Source: JBCBSP01 sp964561235
GTDB taxonomy: Bacteria; Pseudomonadota; Alphaproteobacteria; Caulobacterales; Maricaulaceae
Length of the DNA: 7,651 bases
Reading direction: 5' to 3'
Assembly: GCA_964561235.1 (NCBI GenBank)
Contig: CAZLOV010000119.1
Location: 1 to 7,651 of the forward strand
A program made the translations under genes and the position numbers. Shown here one piece after another: positions 1 through 7,651 of this stretch. Each line of letters begins with the position of its first letter. The first letter of the stretch is position 1. The notes below the pieces were generated by a model. That model was not told the origin of the DNA. It did not search any database and saw nothing but the letters and a program-made list of their open reading frames with translations.

Positions 1-1
1 C

Positions 2-1361
<1,360 letters not shown>

Positions 1362-1372
<11 letters not shown>

Positions 1373-2447
1373 TCCGCCTGAGGCCGAGACCTCCCGTCTG
1401 CGTTTGGCGCCGGATGCGGGCGAGAACCTGATCGCCGAAGCGCTGAGCCATGACGCGGTGGACGTGGAGTTTCCCGCCTTCGCAGACGGGCGCGGCTTCT
1501 CGATCGCAGCACGACTGCGCGAACGGGGCTTTTCCGGAGAGCTGCGCGCGGTGGGCGATCTCATCCCCGACCAGGCGGGCCACCTCAAGCGCGCCGGTTT
1601 CGACGCCACCGCCCCGTTCGCCCGCGGCGATGATCCCGCCTGGCCGGATGCGATCTCGCGGTTCGCCTCAGCCTACCAACCCGCCTCGGACGCGGCTGCG
1701 CCGGCCTATCTGCGCCGGGCGCGCGAGATCCGGCGCAAGGCGGCCGAACGGCTCAACGCGCAGCTCGACGGCGCAGACGCCGCCGCAATCATCCGCGCCG
1801 CGATCGACTATGCGCCCGGCCGCGCCGCCGTGCTGTCGTCCTTCGGCGCAGAGGCCGCCGTCACGCTGGCGCTGACGAGCGATATCGACCGCGACCTGCC
1901 GGTGCTGTTCCTCGACACGGGACGGCATTTCGCCCAGACGCTGTCCTACCGGCGCACGCTGGAAAAGACCCTCAAGCTCGGGCGCATCGTCGTGCTTGAA
2001 CCCGACACGGCCGAAGCAAGGGCTGAAGACGCCGACGACCGTCTGTGGTCACGCGATCCGGACGCATGCTGTGGGCTGCGCAAGGTGCGTCCTCTGGCGC
2101 GCGCGCTACCGGGTTATGACGCCTTGATCACGGGCCGCAAGCGCAGTCATGGCGGCGGCCGCGCCGCGCTGCCCGCGGTCGAATTCGACGGCGATCAGCT
2201 GCGCTTCAACCCGCTGCACGGCTGGAGCCAGGATGATGTCGCACGCTTCATGGACGCGCGGAGCCTGCCGCGTCACCCGCTGGTGGCGGAAGGCTTTCCC
2301 TCCATCGGCTGCTGGCCGTGCACCGCGCCGGTCAATGACCGCGACGATCTGAGGGCGGGCCGCTGGGCCGGCCGCGACAAGACCGAATGCGGCATTCATG
2401 ACGCCGAACGCCTGGCGCGCGCGAGCGGGAGCCGCCGCCTGCTGTGA
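1362..2447 (+). CDS. cysH: DUF934 domain fused to assimilatory APS/PAPS reductase (CysH)
   Basis: Predicted bifunctional 361-aa cytoplasmic protein. Residues ~35-85 match DUF934, a small domain usually encoded as its own gene between cysI and cysH; see FADGRGFSIAARLRERG and GELRAVGDLIPDQ. A linker of about 105-145 follows. Residues ~150-350 are a sulfonucleotide reductase: the SSFGAEAAV nucleotide-binding loop (159-167), LFLDTGRHF (182-190), CC at 236-237, TGRKRS (257-262), CWPC (317-320) and the catalytic Cys343 in KTECGIH. The CC plus CXXC set implies a [4Fe-4S] cluster, the hallmark of APS-type enzymes, so APS is more likely than PAPS as substrate. The product is sulfite, passed to CysI. 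The start ATG overlaps the cysI stop and has a perfect ribosome-binding site. The stop overlaps the GTG of the next gene by 4 nt. The function of DUF934 is not established; it is linked to sulfite reduction by context only. Confidence 0.93.
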
Positions 2448-3442
2448 GCGAGCCTGCGATCCTCTCCCTGATCGGAAACACGCCGCTGATCCGGTTGGAC
2501 GGGCCGAGCCGCGAGACGGGCTGCGAGATCTACGGCAAGGCCGAGTTTCTCAATCCGGGCGGGTCGGTGAAGGACCGGACGGCGCTCGGCATCGTGCGCG
2601 CAGCCGTGGCGTCCGGCGCGCTTCAGCCGGGCGGCGCCATCGTGGAAGGCACCGCGGGCAATACCGGCATCGGCCTCGCCCTTGTCGGGCGCGCGCTGGG
2701 CCATCCGGTTCATGTCGTCATGCCGCGCACGCAGAGCCCGGAAAAGAAGGCTGCGCTTTCAGCGCAGGGCGCGCGCATCATCGAGGTCGATCCCGCGCCG
2801 TTCTCCTCCGAACACCATTTCGTGCATGTCTCGCGCCGGCTGGCCGAGGATCTCGGCGCCGGCGAAGGCCGCGCCTTGTGGGCGAACCAGTTCGACAATC
2901 CCGCCAACAAGGCCTTCCACGAAGCCACAACCGGCGCGGAGATCTGGGCGCAGACGGACGGACGCGTGGACGCCTTCATCTGCGCATGCGGCACCGGCGG
3001 CACGCTGGCGGGCGTCGCAGCCGCCCTGCGCGCGCGCAAGCCGTCGGTGAAGATCGGCCTCGCCGATCCCGCCGGCGGCGCGCTGCATTCGTATTTCACC
3101 CGCGGCGAACTCAGAAGCGAAGGCGCCTCCATCACCGAAGGCATCGGCGTCGGACGGATCACCGGCCAGCTGGAAGGGCTCGAGGTGGACGCCGCCTTCC
3201 GCGTCGAGGACGCGGAGTTCCTGCCGCTGCTTTTCCGGCTGGTGGAGGAGGAAGGCCTTTCGCTGGGCGGCTCGGCCGGCGTGAACATCGCCGGCGCCAT
3301 GCGCATGGCGGAAAGCCTTGGTCCGGGTCACGTCGTCGTGACCCTGCTGTGCGACCTAGGCGCACGTTACGCCGGGCGCCTCTACAACCCGGCCTATCTT
3401 TCCGCTAGGAACCTTCCAGTTCCTGGCTGGACCCAAAACTGA
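2444..3442 (+). CDS. PLP-dependent cysteine synthase A-like protein
   Basis: This 332-aa fold-type II PLP enzyme is expected to make cysteine from O-acetylserine and sulfide. The PLP lysine is K43 in NPGGSVKDR. The asparagine/substrate loop is EGTAGNTGIG (68-77), the phosphate-binding loop is CGTGGTLAG (182-190), and GGSAGVN (275-281) is the C-terminal cofactor region. Canonical CysK has EPTSGNTGIG; the EGTAGNTG form plus the long tail RLYNPAYL...LPVPGW places it nearer a clade common in alphaproteobacteria and related to fungal Cds1/Cys12 proteins, some of which act as cysteine desulfhydrases. Its place directly behind cysI and cysH favours a biosynthetic role (inference). The GTG start shares 4 nt (GTGA) with the cysH stop, and its own ribosome-binding site is weak, so coupled translation is likely. 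It starts only a few residues before the conserved SLIGNTPLIRL, so no other start is plausible. A cysK symbol is withheld because the clade is ambiguous. Confidence 0.9.
   Translation: MSEPAILSLIGNTPLIRLDGPSRETGCEIYGKAEFLNPGGSVKDRTALGIVRAAVASGALQPGGAIVEGTAGNTGIGLALVGRALGHPVHVVMPRTQSPEKKAALSAQGARIIEVDPAPFSSEHHFVHVSRRLAEDLGAGEGRALWANQFDNPANKAFHEATTGAEIWAQTDGRVDAFICACGTGGTLAGVAAALRARKPSVKIGLADPAGGALHSYFTRGELRSEGASITEGIGVGRITGQLEGLEVDAAFRVEDAEFLPLLFRLVEEEGLSLGGSAGVNIAGAMRMAESLGPGHVVVTLLCDLGARYAGRLYNPAYLSARNLPVPGWTQN
3407..3424 (+). repeat. Small inverted repeat near the 3' end of the cysteine synthase-like gene
   Basis: AGGAAC (3407-3412) and GTTCCT (3419-3424) are perfect 6-bp arms around a 6-nt loop. 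They lie in the last codons of the gene, before the fpr ribosome-binding site AAGGA (3445-3449). No T-run follows, so it is not a terminator. It could be a small mRNA hairpin at the intergenic junction, or chance. Confidence 0.3.
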
Positions 3443-3458
3443 AGAAGGACGACATCCC

Positions 3459-4286
3459 ATGAACGAGGCCGTGCTCACCGAGCCCCGCCCCGCCGCGGGC
3501 GCGCGCGCCAACGCCTTTTTCGAGACGCCGGTGCGTTCGGTGCGGCACTACACCGACACGCTGTTCAAGTTCCGCGTGGCGCGGCCGTCGAGCTTCCGCT
3601 TCCGTGCGGGCGAGTTCGTGATGATCGGCCTCGCCTCGGAGGAAAAGCCGGTGCTGCGCGCCTATTCGGTGGCGAGCCCGACCTGGGACGAGGAGCTGGA
3701 GTTCTACTCCATCAAGGCGCCCGGCGGCGCGCTGACCACCAAGCTCCAGCACATCCAGCCCGGAGACGGCGTCCTGCTCGGCCGCAAGCCCACGGGCACG
3801 CTCGTAACGGATGCGCTCAAGCCCGGCCGGCGGCTCTACATGTTCTCGACCGGCACCGGGTTTGCGCCCTTCGCCAGCCTGATCCGCGAGCCGGACGTCT
3901 ATGAGCGCTTTGAAGAGGTCGTCGTCACCCATACCTGCCGGACCCATGGCGAGCTGACCTATAGCCGCGAGATGGTCGAGGCCATCCGCACCGATCCGCT
4001 CATCGGTGAAATGGCGGCTGACAAACTGGTCTATTTCGACAGCGTCACGCGCGAGGACGGCCCGCGCATCGGGCGCATCACCGACCTGATCGAAAACGGC
4101 GAGCTGTTCCGCCACATCGAACGCGAGCCGCTCGACCCGGCCGTCGACCGGGTCATGATCTGCGGTTCGGAAGCCATGCTCAAGGACACCCGCGCCATCG
4201 TGGAGGCGGCGGGTTTCGAGGAGGGCTCCAACGCCAAGCCGGCCGATTACGTGGTGGAGAAAGCCTTCGTCGGCGAAGGCGTCTGA
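3459..4286 (+). CDS. fpr: Ferredoxin--NADP(+) reductase
   Basis: This 275-aa FAD enzyme moves electrons between NADPH and ferredoxin or flavodoxin in the cytoplasm. The FAD domain (~20-118) carries RAYSVASP (67-74) and GGALTTKL (89-96). The NADP domain (~122-262) carries GTGFAPFAS (132-140) and MICGSEAML (233-241). The C-terminus, YVVEKAFVGEGV, has the extension after the aromatic residue that is typical of Rhodobacter-type bacterial Fpr, unlike the E. coli form that ends soon after the aromatic. The ATG has AAGGA 9 nt upstream and sits 16 nt after the previous stop, so it belongs to the operon. Its likely job here is to reduce ferredoxin for CysI and perhaps to balance thiol or oxidative stress demands. 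The first ~17 residues are poorly conserved, but no later start with a better site was seen. A terminator follows at 4311. Confidence 0.94.
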   Translation: MNEAVLTEPRPAAGARANAFFETPVRSVRHYTDTLFKFRVARPSSFRFRAGEFVMIGLASEEKPVLRAYSVASPTWDEELEFYSIKAPGGALTTKLQHIQPGDGVLLGRKPTGTLVTDALKPGRRLYMFSTGTGFAPFASLIREPDVYERFEEVVVTHTCRTHGELTYSREMVEAIRTDPLIGEMAADKLVYFDSVTREDGPRIGRITDLIENGELFRHIEREPLDPAVDRVMICGSEAMLKDTRAIVEAAGFEEGSNAKPADYVVEKAFVGEGV

Positions 4287-4310
4287 GACCGCTGCGGGAG
4301 CTGAACGCGT

Positions 4311-4338
4311 AAGGGCCGCCCTCAAGGGCGGCCCTTTT
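4311..4338 (+). terminator. Rho-independent terminator of the cys-fpr operon
   Basis: AAGGGCCGCCC (4311-4321) pairs perfectly with GGGCGGCCCTT (4326-4336) around the TCAA loop, an 11-bp GC-rich stem followed by a short T-run (TTTTGCTT). It lies 24 nt after the fpr stop. On the opposite strand the tail is only TT, so it would end the convergent lipoprotein transcript less well, though partial two-way action is possible. Confidence 0.9.
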
Positions 4339-4362
4339 GCTTCTGGGTTCGACCCCGCAGGC

Positions 4363-5166
4363 TCAGTGAGGCCGCGTCGGGCACTCGCCGGAGGTGAAGA
4401 TCGAGCCCAGCACCGCCGAGCCGCAACGTTCCGGCTCGCGGCGCGGCGGGCGCGGATGCACGGGGCGATGGGGACGATCGTCCACCTCTTCGAGAAGCAC
4501 TTCGGTCGGCAGCAGCGCCTCGCTCTCCGCAAGCTGGGCGCGGACGTCGGCGAGACCGGCGGACACGTCGAGGAAGCGGTCCTGCGCGCGCTCGAGCGTA
4601 CGGGACGTGTCCGTGCAGGCGCCCGTCTGATAGCTGTTGTTGGCGAGGCAGACCATGTGCGTGCGGCAAGCGGATTCGGCGAAGCCGTAGGCGGCGTCGA
4701 GATCGGTCTCGAACACGCGCAGGATCTCGAGCCGCTCGTTGAGCACCTCTTCATAAGGCTGGACGCGGTAGACGAACTCGCGCGTCTCTTCCTCGACCTC
4801 CTGCTCGACGGCCTGGTCAGGGCGCAGGCTCGCGCCGGAGGCCAGCGCGCCGGCGCCGGCGAGCGCCCAGCCCACCGGATTCGAGGCGCTCGTGCCCAAG
4901 GCGACGCCGCCGCCGATCGCGCCGCCCGCCACGGCGCGTTCCGGCCAGTCGCCGGTTTCGTCGACATAGCTTTCGCGCGCCCGGCGGATGATCGTTTCCT
5001 TCTGGGTCTGCAGGGAATTCAGCGCGCAGACGCGTTCGGCCTGCTCGAGGTTGAATTCCGATACCGCCGGCACGAGACCGCGGCTGAACTCGCGGTCATA
5101 GACGCCTTCATGGCCGCATGAGGCCAGTCCGATGCTTGCTGCAATGAGCAGTCCGGTGCGCAGCAT
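4363..5166 (-). CDS. Putative Cys-containing lipoprotein, unknown function
   Basis: I do not recognise the family. From ATG 5166 the product is 267 aa. It begins MLRTGLLIAASIGLASC, a clear lipoprotein signal with the acylated Cys at 17 and Gly next, so probably sorted to the outer membrane. Then come a polar segment, a Gly/Ala-rich hydrophobic stretch (~78-112, glycine-zipper-like), a charged segment likely to form a coiled coil (~119-160), a helical segment (~187-215) and a Pro/Arg-rich tail. Further cysteines at 47, 167, 173, 184, 248 and 262 could form periplasmic disulfides. Start choice: AAGGAGG lies 7 nt before ATG 5166, and the signal peptide begins exactly there. An in-frame ATG at 5262, also with AAGGAGG (5 nt), would add 32 basic residues in front of the signal, so it is less likely but open. 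The gene follows the larger lipoprotein gene closely and converges on the fpr terminator. Confidence 0.8.
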   Translation of the reverse strand: MLRTGLLIAASIGLASCGHEGVYDREFSRGLVPAVSEFNLEQAERVCALNSLQTQKETIIRRARESYVDETGDWPERAVAGGAIGGGVALGTSASNPVGWALAGAGALASGASLRPDQAVEQEVEEETREFVYRVQPYEEVLNERLEILRVFETDLDAAYGFAESACRTHMVCLANNSYQTGACTDTSRTLERAQDRFLDVSAGLADVRAQLAESEALLPTEVLLEEVDDRPHRPVHPRPPRREPERCGSAVLGSIFTSGECPTRPH

Positions 5167-5173
5167 GGTTGCG

Positions 5174-5180
5174 CCTCCTT
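5174..5180 (-). promoter_or_regulatory. Shine-Dalgarno site for the preferred lipoprotein start
   Basis: On the minus strand this reads AAGGAGG, 7 nt before ATG 5166. It supports the start that puts the lipoprotein signal at the N-terminus. Confidence 0.75.
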
Positions 5181-5211
5181 TTCCCTTGATGCGGCCGAGA
5201 CCGCCCTCGCG

Positions 5212-5233
5212 CCCCGTCGTCCGCGTGACGGGG
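5212..5233 (-). repeat. Inverted repeat between the two possible lipoprotein starts
   Basis: CCCCGTC (5212-5218) and GACGGGG (5227-5233) are perfect 7-bp arms with an 8-nt loop. In the minus-strand mRNA this hairpin falls between the start codons at 5262 and 5166. There is no T-run, so it is not an intrinsic terminator. It could affect mRNA stability or which start is used (inference). Confidence 0.4.
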
Positions 5234-5267
5234 GCCGCATTCTTCTGATCCCGCTTCACCATCGGGG

Positions 5268-5274
5268 CCTCCTT
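5268..5274 (-). promoter_or_regulatory. Second Shine-Dalgarno site, upstream alternative start
   Basis: On the minus strand this reads AAGGAGG, 5 nt before an ATG at 5262 that is in frame with the downstream lipoprotein. It lies in the 23-nt gap after the stop of the larger lipoprotein gene (stop at 5288-5286). It leaves open a longer 299-aa product. Confidence 0.5.
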
Positions 5275-5285
5275 GGGCCTTGCCG

Positions 5286-6902
5286 TCAGTTCCAGTCTCC
5301 GAACGGGCGGTAGCCGCCCGCCGGGGCCGGAGGTTCTTCTTCAAGTCCGCCGCAGCCGCTGCGCAGTTGCGCGATCTGGATGCGGTCGAGCCAGTCCAGG
5401 TAGAACTCCCCGCTGCGGTCGGGGCCGCCGCCTTCCGCATTCGCTTCGGCGGCTTCGCGCAGGGCGTCGGAAATCCGCCGCCAGCGCTCCGCGGGAGAGA
5501 TGCCGCGCCCGCTGAGATCGCGGTCTTCCCGCCAGCGGATGGCGACGTCGTGACCGCCGCTGGCGGCCTCGCGCAGATAGGCGTCGGCCCGCTCCGGGTT
5601 CTCCACGATGCCGCACAGACGGTAGCTGCCAAGCACCGCGCCGGTGCCGTAGATCAGAGCCAGATTGAACGCAGCGTCCGGATCGTCGCGCTGGATCGCC
5701 GTGTCGAACCATTCCAGCGCGAGATCGGTGTTCTGCGAAACGCCAAGGCCGGTGGAGTACATGATGCCGAGCGCGTTCTGCAGGTCGGGATCGCGCGCCG
5801 TCTGGGCGGCGTGGCAGATCAGCAGCGTCGTCTGGTACGGCGACAGCGTGCCGGTCTCGTCATAGCCGAGCTCGCGCTGGAAGCCGCGCACGGCGTCGCG
5901 GGTCATCGGACCGTATTCGCCATCGGTCGGACCGGCGTAATAGCCCAGCGCCTTGAGCGCCTTCTGGCGGATTTCAAGGCTGATGACGTCGCGGTGATCC
6001 GGATCGACAGAACCGCCCAGCGCGATCCGGTCGAGGCTCTCGCCGCTGGGATCGGTCTGGCACTGGAGCATGTGCGCCTGAACGCGCCGCTGGGCCATCA
6101 GCGAGGCTTGGGCGCCGAAAATGCGGCCCCACTCGATGGAATAACCCCAGTACTCCAGCGCGGCATCGCGTTCGTCGGCGGCAAGCTTGCTGTCGCCGCG
6201 AAGCAGCCAGTAGCGCGAGCCGCGATTGTGGAAATTGGCCGCCTGCCGGCCGGTCAGGCACCGCATGGGCACGAGGAAGCCCGTCTCCGGATCCTCCACC
6301 TGGACGCCCGGGCAGGTGCAGTTCTCGTTGAGCGCGACCGGATCGGGCTGCTCGAACACTGCAGCGTCCGCGCGGCTCGCCGGGCAGAAGGCGCGCTGAT
6401 CAAGCGGCGTTGCGACGTTCGGCGCAACGCGCACGAGGCGCGGGGGAAACTCCGGATAATCATCGCCGCGCGCCGGCCGCGGCGGCTTGCAGATTCGGTC
6501 GCCGGCGTAATTGGGGCAGCGATAGAAGCGGCCGCAGTCGCGACCGCCGAACAAGCCGCAGAAAAACTGCTGCACGCCATTGCGTTCGCACCATTCATTG
6601 CAGCTCGCGCCGCCCCCGCGCCGCGCGCTCTGAAAGCCGTCGCGCGGGGCGTAGTAGCTCTCCCCGGCGAGGTATTCGTCGTCGCGAAACGGCTCGCCCG
6701 CGTCACGATAGGGCTCCTCGGAGCCATAGTCCTGAGCTGGCGGAAGCGGCTGGGCGGTCTGGGCGGAGGCGGATGAGCGCGAATCGGGCTGGCAGCCGGT
6801 GACAAAGAGCAAGGTTCCAAAGATCGCGGCGGCGACCGCGCCCAGCGCGAGACGCGCGAGCAATAGCGGCGTTGCCCCGTATCCTCCGAACCATTCACTC
6901 AT
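5286..6902 (-). CDS. Putative lipoprotein with peptidoglycan-binding domain and Sel1-like repeats
   Basis: This 538-aa protein is probably outer-membrane anchored and faces the periplasm; exact family unknown. The N-terminus has a hydrophobic segment (~12-33) and lipobox VTGC with Cys37, followed by Gln. Residues 38-98 are low-complexity and acidic/aromatic. Residues 101-138 hold six cysteines (C-X3-C-X9-C-X7-C-X5-C-X8-C), with more at 173, 195, 197 and 215, suggesting disulfides. Residues ~305-363 look like PG_binding_1 (ALKALGYYAGPTDGEYGPMT, AVRGFQRELGY). Residues ~370-447 resemble two Sel1/TPR-like helical repeats (LGIMYSTGLGV; FNLALIYGTG, interrupted by an insertion). The tail is Pro/Gly-rich. 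ATG 6902 has AGGGGA nearby; an internal TTG would give a shorter signal but lacks a well-spaced site. It likely binds the cell wall and scaffolds partners (inference from domains). It leads the lipoprotein pair, 23 nt ahead of the alternative start of the smaller gene. Confidence 0.87.
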   Translation of the reverse strand: MSEWFGGYGATPLLLARLALGAVAAAIFGTLLFVTGCQPDSRSSASAQTAQPLPPAQDYGSEEPYRDAGEPFRDDEYLAGESYYAPRDGFQSARRGGGASCNEWCERNGVQQFFCGLFGGRDCGRFYRCPNYAGDRICKPPRPARGDDYPEFPPRLVRVAPNVATPLDQRAFCPASRADAAVFEQPDPVALNENCTCPGVQVEDPETGFLVPMRCLTGRQAANFHNRGSRYWLLRGDSKLAADERDAALEYWGYSIEWGRIFGAQASLMAQRRVQAHMLQCQTDPSGESLDRIALGGSVDPDHRDVISLEIRQKALKALGYYAGPTDGEYGPMTRDAVRGFQRELGYDETGTLSPYQTTLLICHAAQTARDPDLQNALGIMYSTGLGVSQNTDLALEWFDTAIQRDDPDAAFNLALIYGTGAVLGSYRLCGIVENPERADAYLREAASGGHDVAIRWREDRDLSGRGISPAERWRRISDALREAAEANAEGGGPDRSGEFYLDWLDRIQIAQLRSGCGGLEEEPPAPAGGYRPFGDWN

Positions 6903-7081
6903 TAACGAATCCCCTGCCGCCCCCTCAGGTCATTAACAATTGCTAACAGTGTTAACCAGCACTTGGAAGCTGAGTCTGCGCGATCCTCCGCGTCCGTGAC
7001 ATCCTGTCCACAGCCTTTGAAACGCCGAAAAAGGTTAACATGCGCGGCGGTGAACGCTCCATGAATTCCTTAACGGCAACG
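6903..7081. promoter_or_regulatory. Intergenic region with TTAAC motif cluster, probable promoter region of the lipoprotein pair
   Basis: This gap between two minus-strand genes is locally richer in A and T than its surroundings. TTAAC occurs on the plus strand at 6902 (touching the start codon), 6933, 6952, 7035 and 7070; two of these lie in the palindrome GTTAAC. TAAC cores at 6934, 6944 and 6953 are 9-10 bp apart, about one helical turn. TTAACAATTGCTAA (6933-6946) is a near palindrome, and TAACA-G-TGTTA (6944-6954) is a second, overlapping one. This looks like an operator. CtrA sites (TTAA-N7-TTAA) are similar, but the second half here is TAAC, so the match is partial. I could not fix a -35/-10 pair or a terminator for the upstream gene. 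Confidence 0.4.
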
Positions 7082-7651
7082 CTAGCGCCGCAGGACGACC
7101 GCCAATTGCCAGGCGCCGCCCCCGTCCGCGAAGCTCTCCCGCCGCACCAGTTCGAGCGCCGCCCCGCGCGCCAGACGCGCGCCCAGCAGCGCTTCCCCGG
7201 TGACCGCGCCCGGACCGTCNNNNNNNNNNGCGAGCGCTCCAGCGAGCGGCCGCCGTCAAGCTTGGCGGCGGCGTAAACCGGTCCGAACAGGGTGCGGCCG
7301 GTCTCCGCGCGCCAGATGAGGCCGGACGCGCCGCCGAAATCGCGCGCATAGCCGATCTGAACGGCGGCGTATCCGCTGCGTCCCAGACCACGGCCGGCAA
7401 GCAAGCTCGCTTCAAACAGGGTGACGTCGGTTTCATCCGCCCCGGCCCCGAAGCGCGGATCGCTCAGCACCTCCGCGCCGAACGCCCATGGGCCGGAGCG
7501 CACGCCGGCGCGCGCGCCCAGACGCCCGCGCAGGCGTGCGGCGCCGCGCTGCCGGGCGGGTATGTCGGCGAGCACGGCGACGCCGGGAGCCAGCCCGTGC
7601 TCGAGATAGACCCACACATAACTGTCTGCGAGCGTCGCGCCATCCCCGCCT
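7082..7651 (-). CDS. Putative outer-membrane beta-barrel protein, 5' truncated, interrupted by assembly gap
   Basis: The coding frame runs in from the right edge (GGDGATLADSYVWVYLEHG...), so the GTG at 7617 is internal. About 140 residues are visible before the N run. They alternate hydrophobic/aromatic and polar residues with Gly-rich turns (for example GYAAVQIGYARDFGG and FGPVYAAAKLDGG), as in membrane beta strands. After the gap the true frame is shifted: it reads GAVTGEALLGARLARGAALE and ends at TAG 7084-7082 with WQLAVVLRR, 45 residues. Reading straight through the 10 Ns gives an Arg/Cys-rich, non-barrel tail out to 6952, which is an artefact. There is no C-terminal Phe, so it may not be a classical Bam substrate. 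The family is not recognised; it resembles short barrel-type hypothetical proteins of alphaproteobacteria. The signal peptide, if any, lies outside the window. Confidence 0.7.
7220..7229. other. Assembly gap of 10 N
   Basis: Ten N bases break the beta-barrel gene. To join the two good reading frames the true length must be 2 modulo 3 (for example 8 or 11), so 10 is a placeholder or an estimate. The direct repeat GCGAGCG at 7230-7236 and 7242-7248 abuts the gap and may have confused assembly. Confidence 0.95.

Noticed and set aside
3405..4967. 520-codon open frame on the - strand, antisense to fpr and overlapping the small lipoprotein in another frame
   Set aside because: It lies over the clearly recognisable fpr and the terminator and has no domain signature; it is a GC-driven shadow.
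4366..5121. 251-codon open frame on the + strand
   Set aside because: Antisense of the small lipoprotein, which has a lipobox and a good ribosome-binding site. It also starts just after the terminator without a convincing site of its own.
5280..6776. 498-codon open frame on the + strand, antisense to the large lipoprotein
   Set aside because: Its product is Ala/Arg/Gly-rich with no recognisable domain, while the minus strand encodes a signal peptide, a PG-binding domain and Sel1-like repeats. High GC makes stop-free antisense frames common.
6933..6947. Strict CtrA site TTAA-N7-TTAA
   Set aside because: The second half-site is TAAC rather than TTAA, so it is reported only as a CtrA-like resemblance.
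7006..7014. DnaA-box-like CTGTCCACA in the intergenic gap
   Set aside because: Only 7 of 9 bases match TTATCCACA and it stands alone, with no oriC neighbours such as hemE, parA or dnaA. Not evidence for an origin.
7040..7276. + strand ORF beginning after AAGG/GTTAAC at 7040
   Set aside because: It crosses the N gap, is antisense to the barrel-like gene, and its product is low-complexity Arg/Pro/Ala.
6952..7617. Minus-strand ORF reading through the N run to 6952
   Set aside because: The frame after the Ns turns Arg/Cys/Ser-rich and lacks barrel character; the +1 related frame continues the strand pattern and stops at 7082.

Overview
The window is GC-rich DNA with dense, short-gapped genes. 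It looks like a chromosomal segment of an alphaproteobacterium, possibly from the Maricaulales/Caulobacterales side. Three features suggest this: a CysI–DUF934–CysH order, a ferredoxin-NADP reductase ending in the VEKAFVGEG tail seen in Rhodobacter-type enzymes, and a cysteine-synthase-like protein of a clade common in alphaproteobacteria. The lineage is inferred from remembered family features; no search was run.

Left half (2-4286, + strand): a compact assimilatory sulfate-reduction and cysteine operon. It contains a 5'-truncated sulfite reductase hemoprotein (cysI), a single ORF fusing a DUF934 domain to an assimilatory APS/PAPS reductase (cysH), a PLP-dependent cysteine synthase-like enzyme, and a ferredoxin-NADP reductase (fpr). 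The first three genes overlap their neighbours (ATG or GTG inside the previous gene's stop region) and the fourth follows after 16 nt. A strong hairpin with a T-run (4311-4338) closes the operon. CysH would make sulfite, CysI would reduce it to sulfide, the PLP enzyme would put sulfide into cysteine, and Fpr would supply reduced ferredoxin to the reductases, as no CysJ flavoprotein is visible.

Right half (4363-7651, - strand): a convergent block of three envelope-type genes of unknown function. In transcription order these are a 5'-truncated putative outer-membrane beta-barrel protein, interrupted by a 10-N assembly gap; a 538-aa lipoprotein with a Cys-rich region, a peptidoglycan-binding domain and Sel1-like repeats; and a smaller Cys-containing lipoprotein with a Gly-rich segment. 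The two lipoprotein genes form a tight pair. The 179-bp gap upstream of them is relatively AT-rich and carries a cluster of TTAAC motifs.

Nothing seen is clearly a wholly new system. The points most worth checking are the DUF934-CysH fusion, the electron-supply logic of the cys operon, the uncharacterised lipoprotein pair, and the alternative starts of the smaller lipoprotein. No tRNA, rRNA, CRISPR array, insertion sequence or phage gene was seen.
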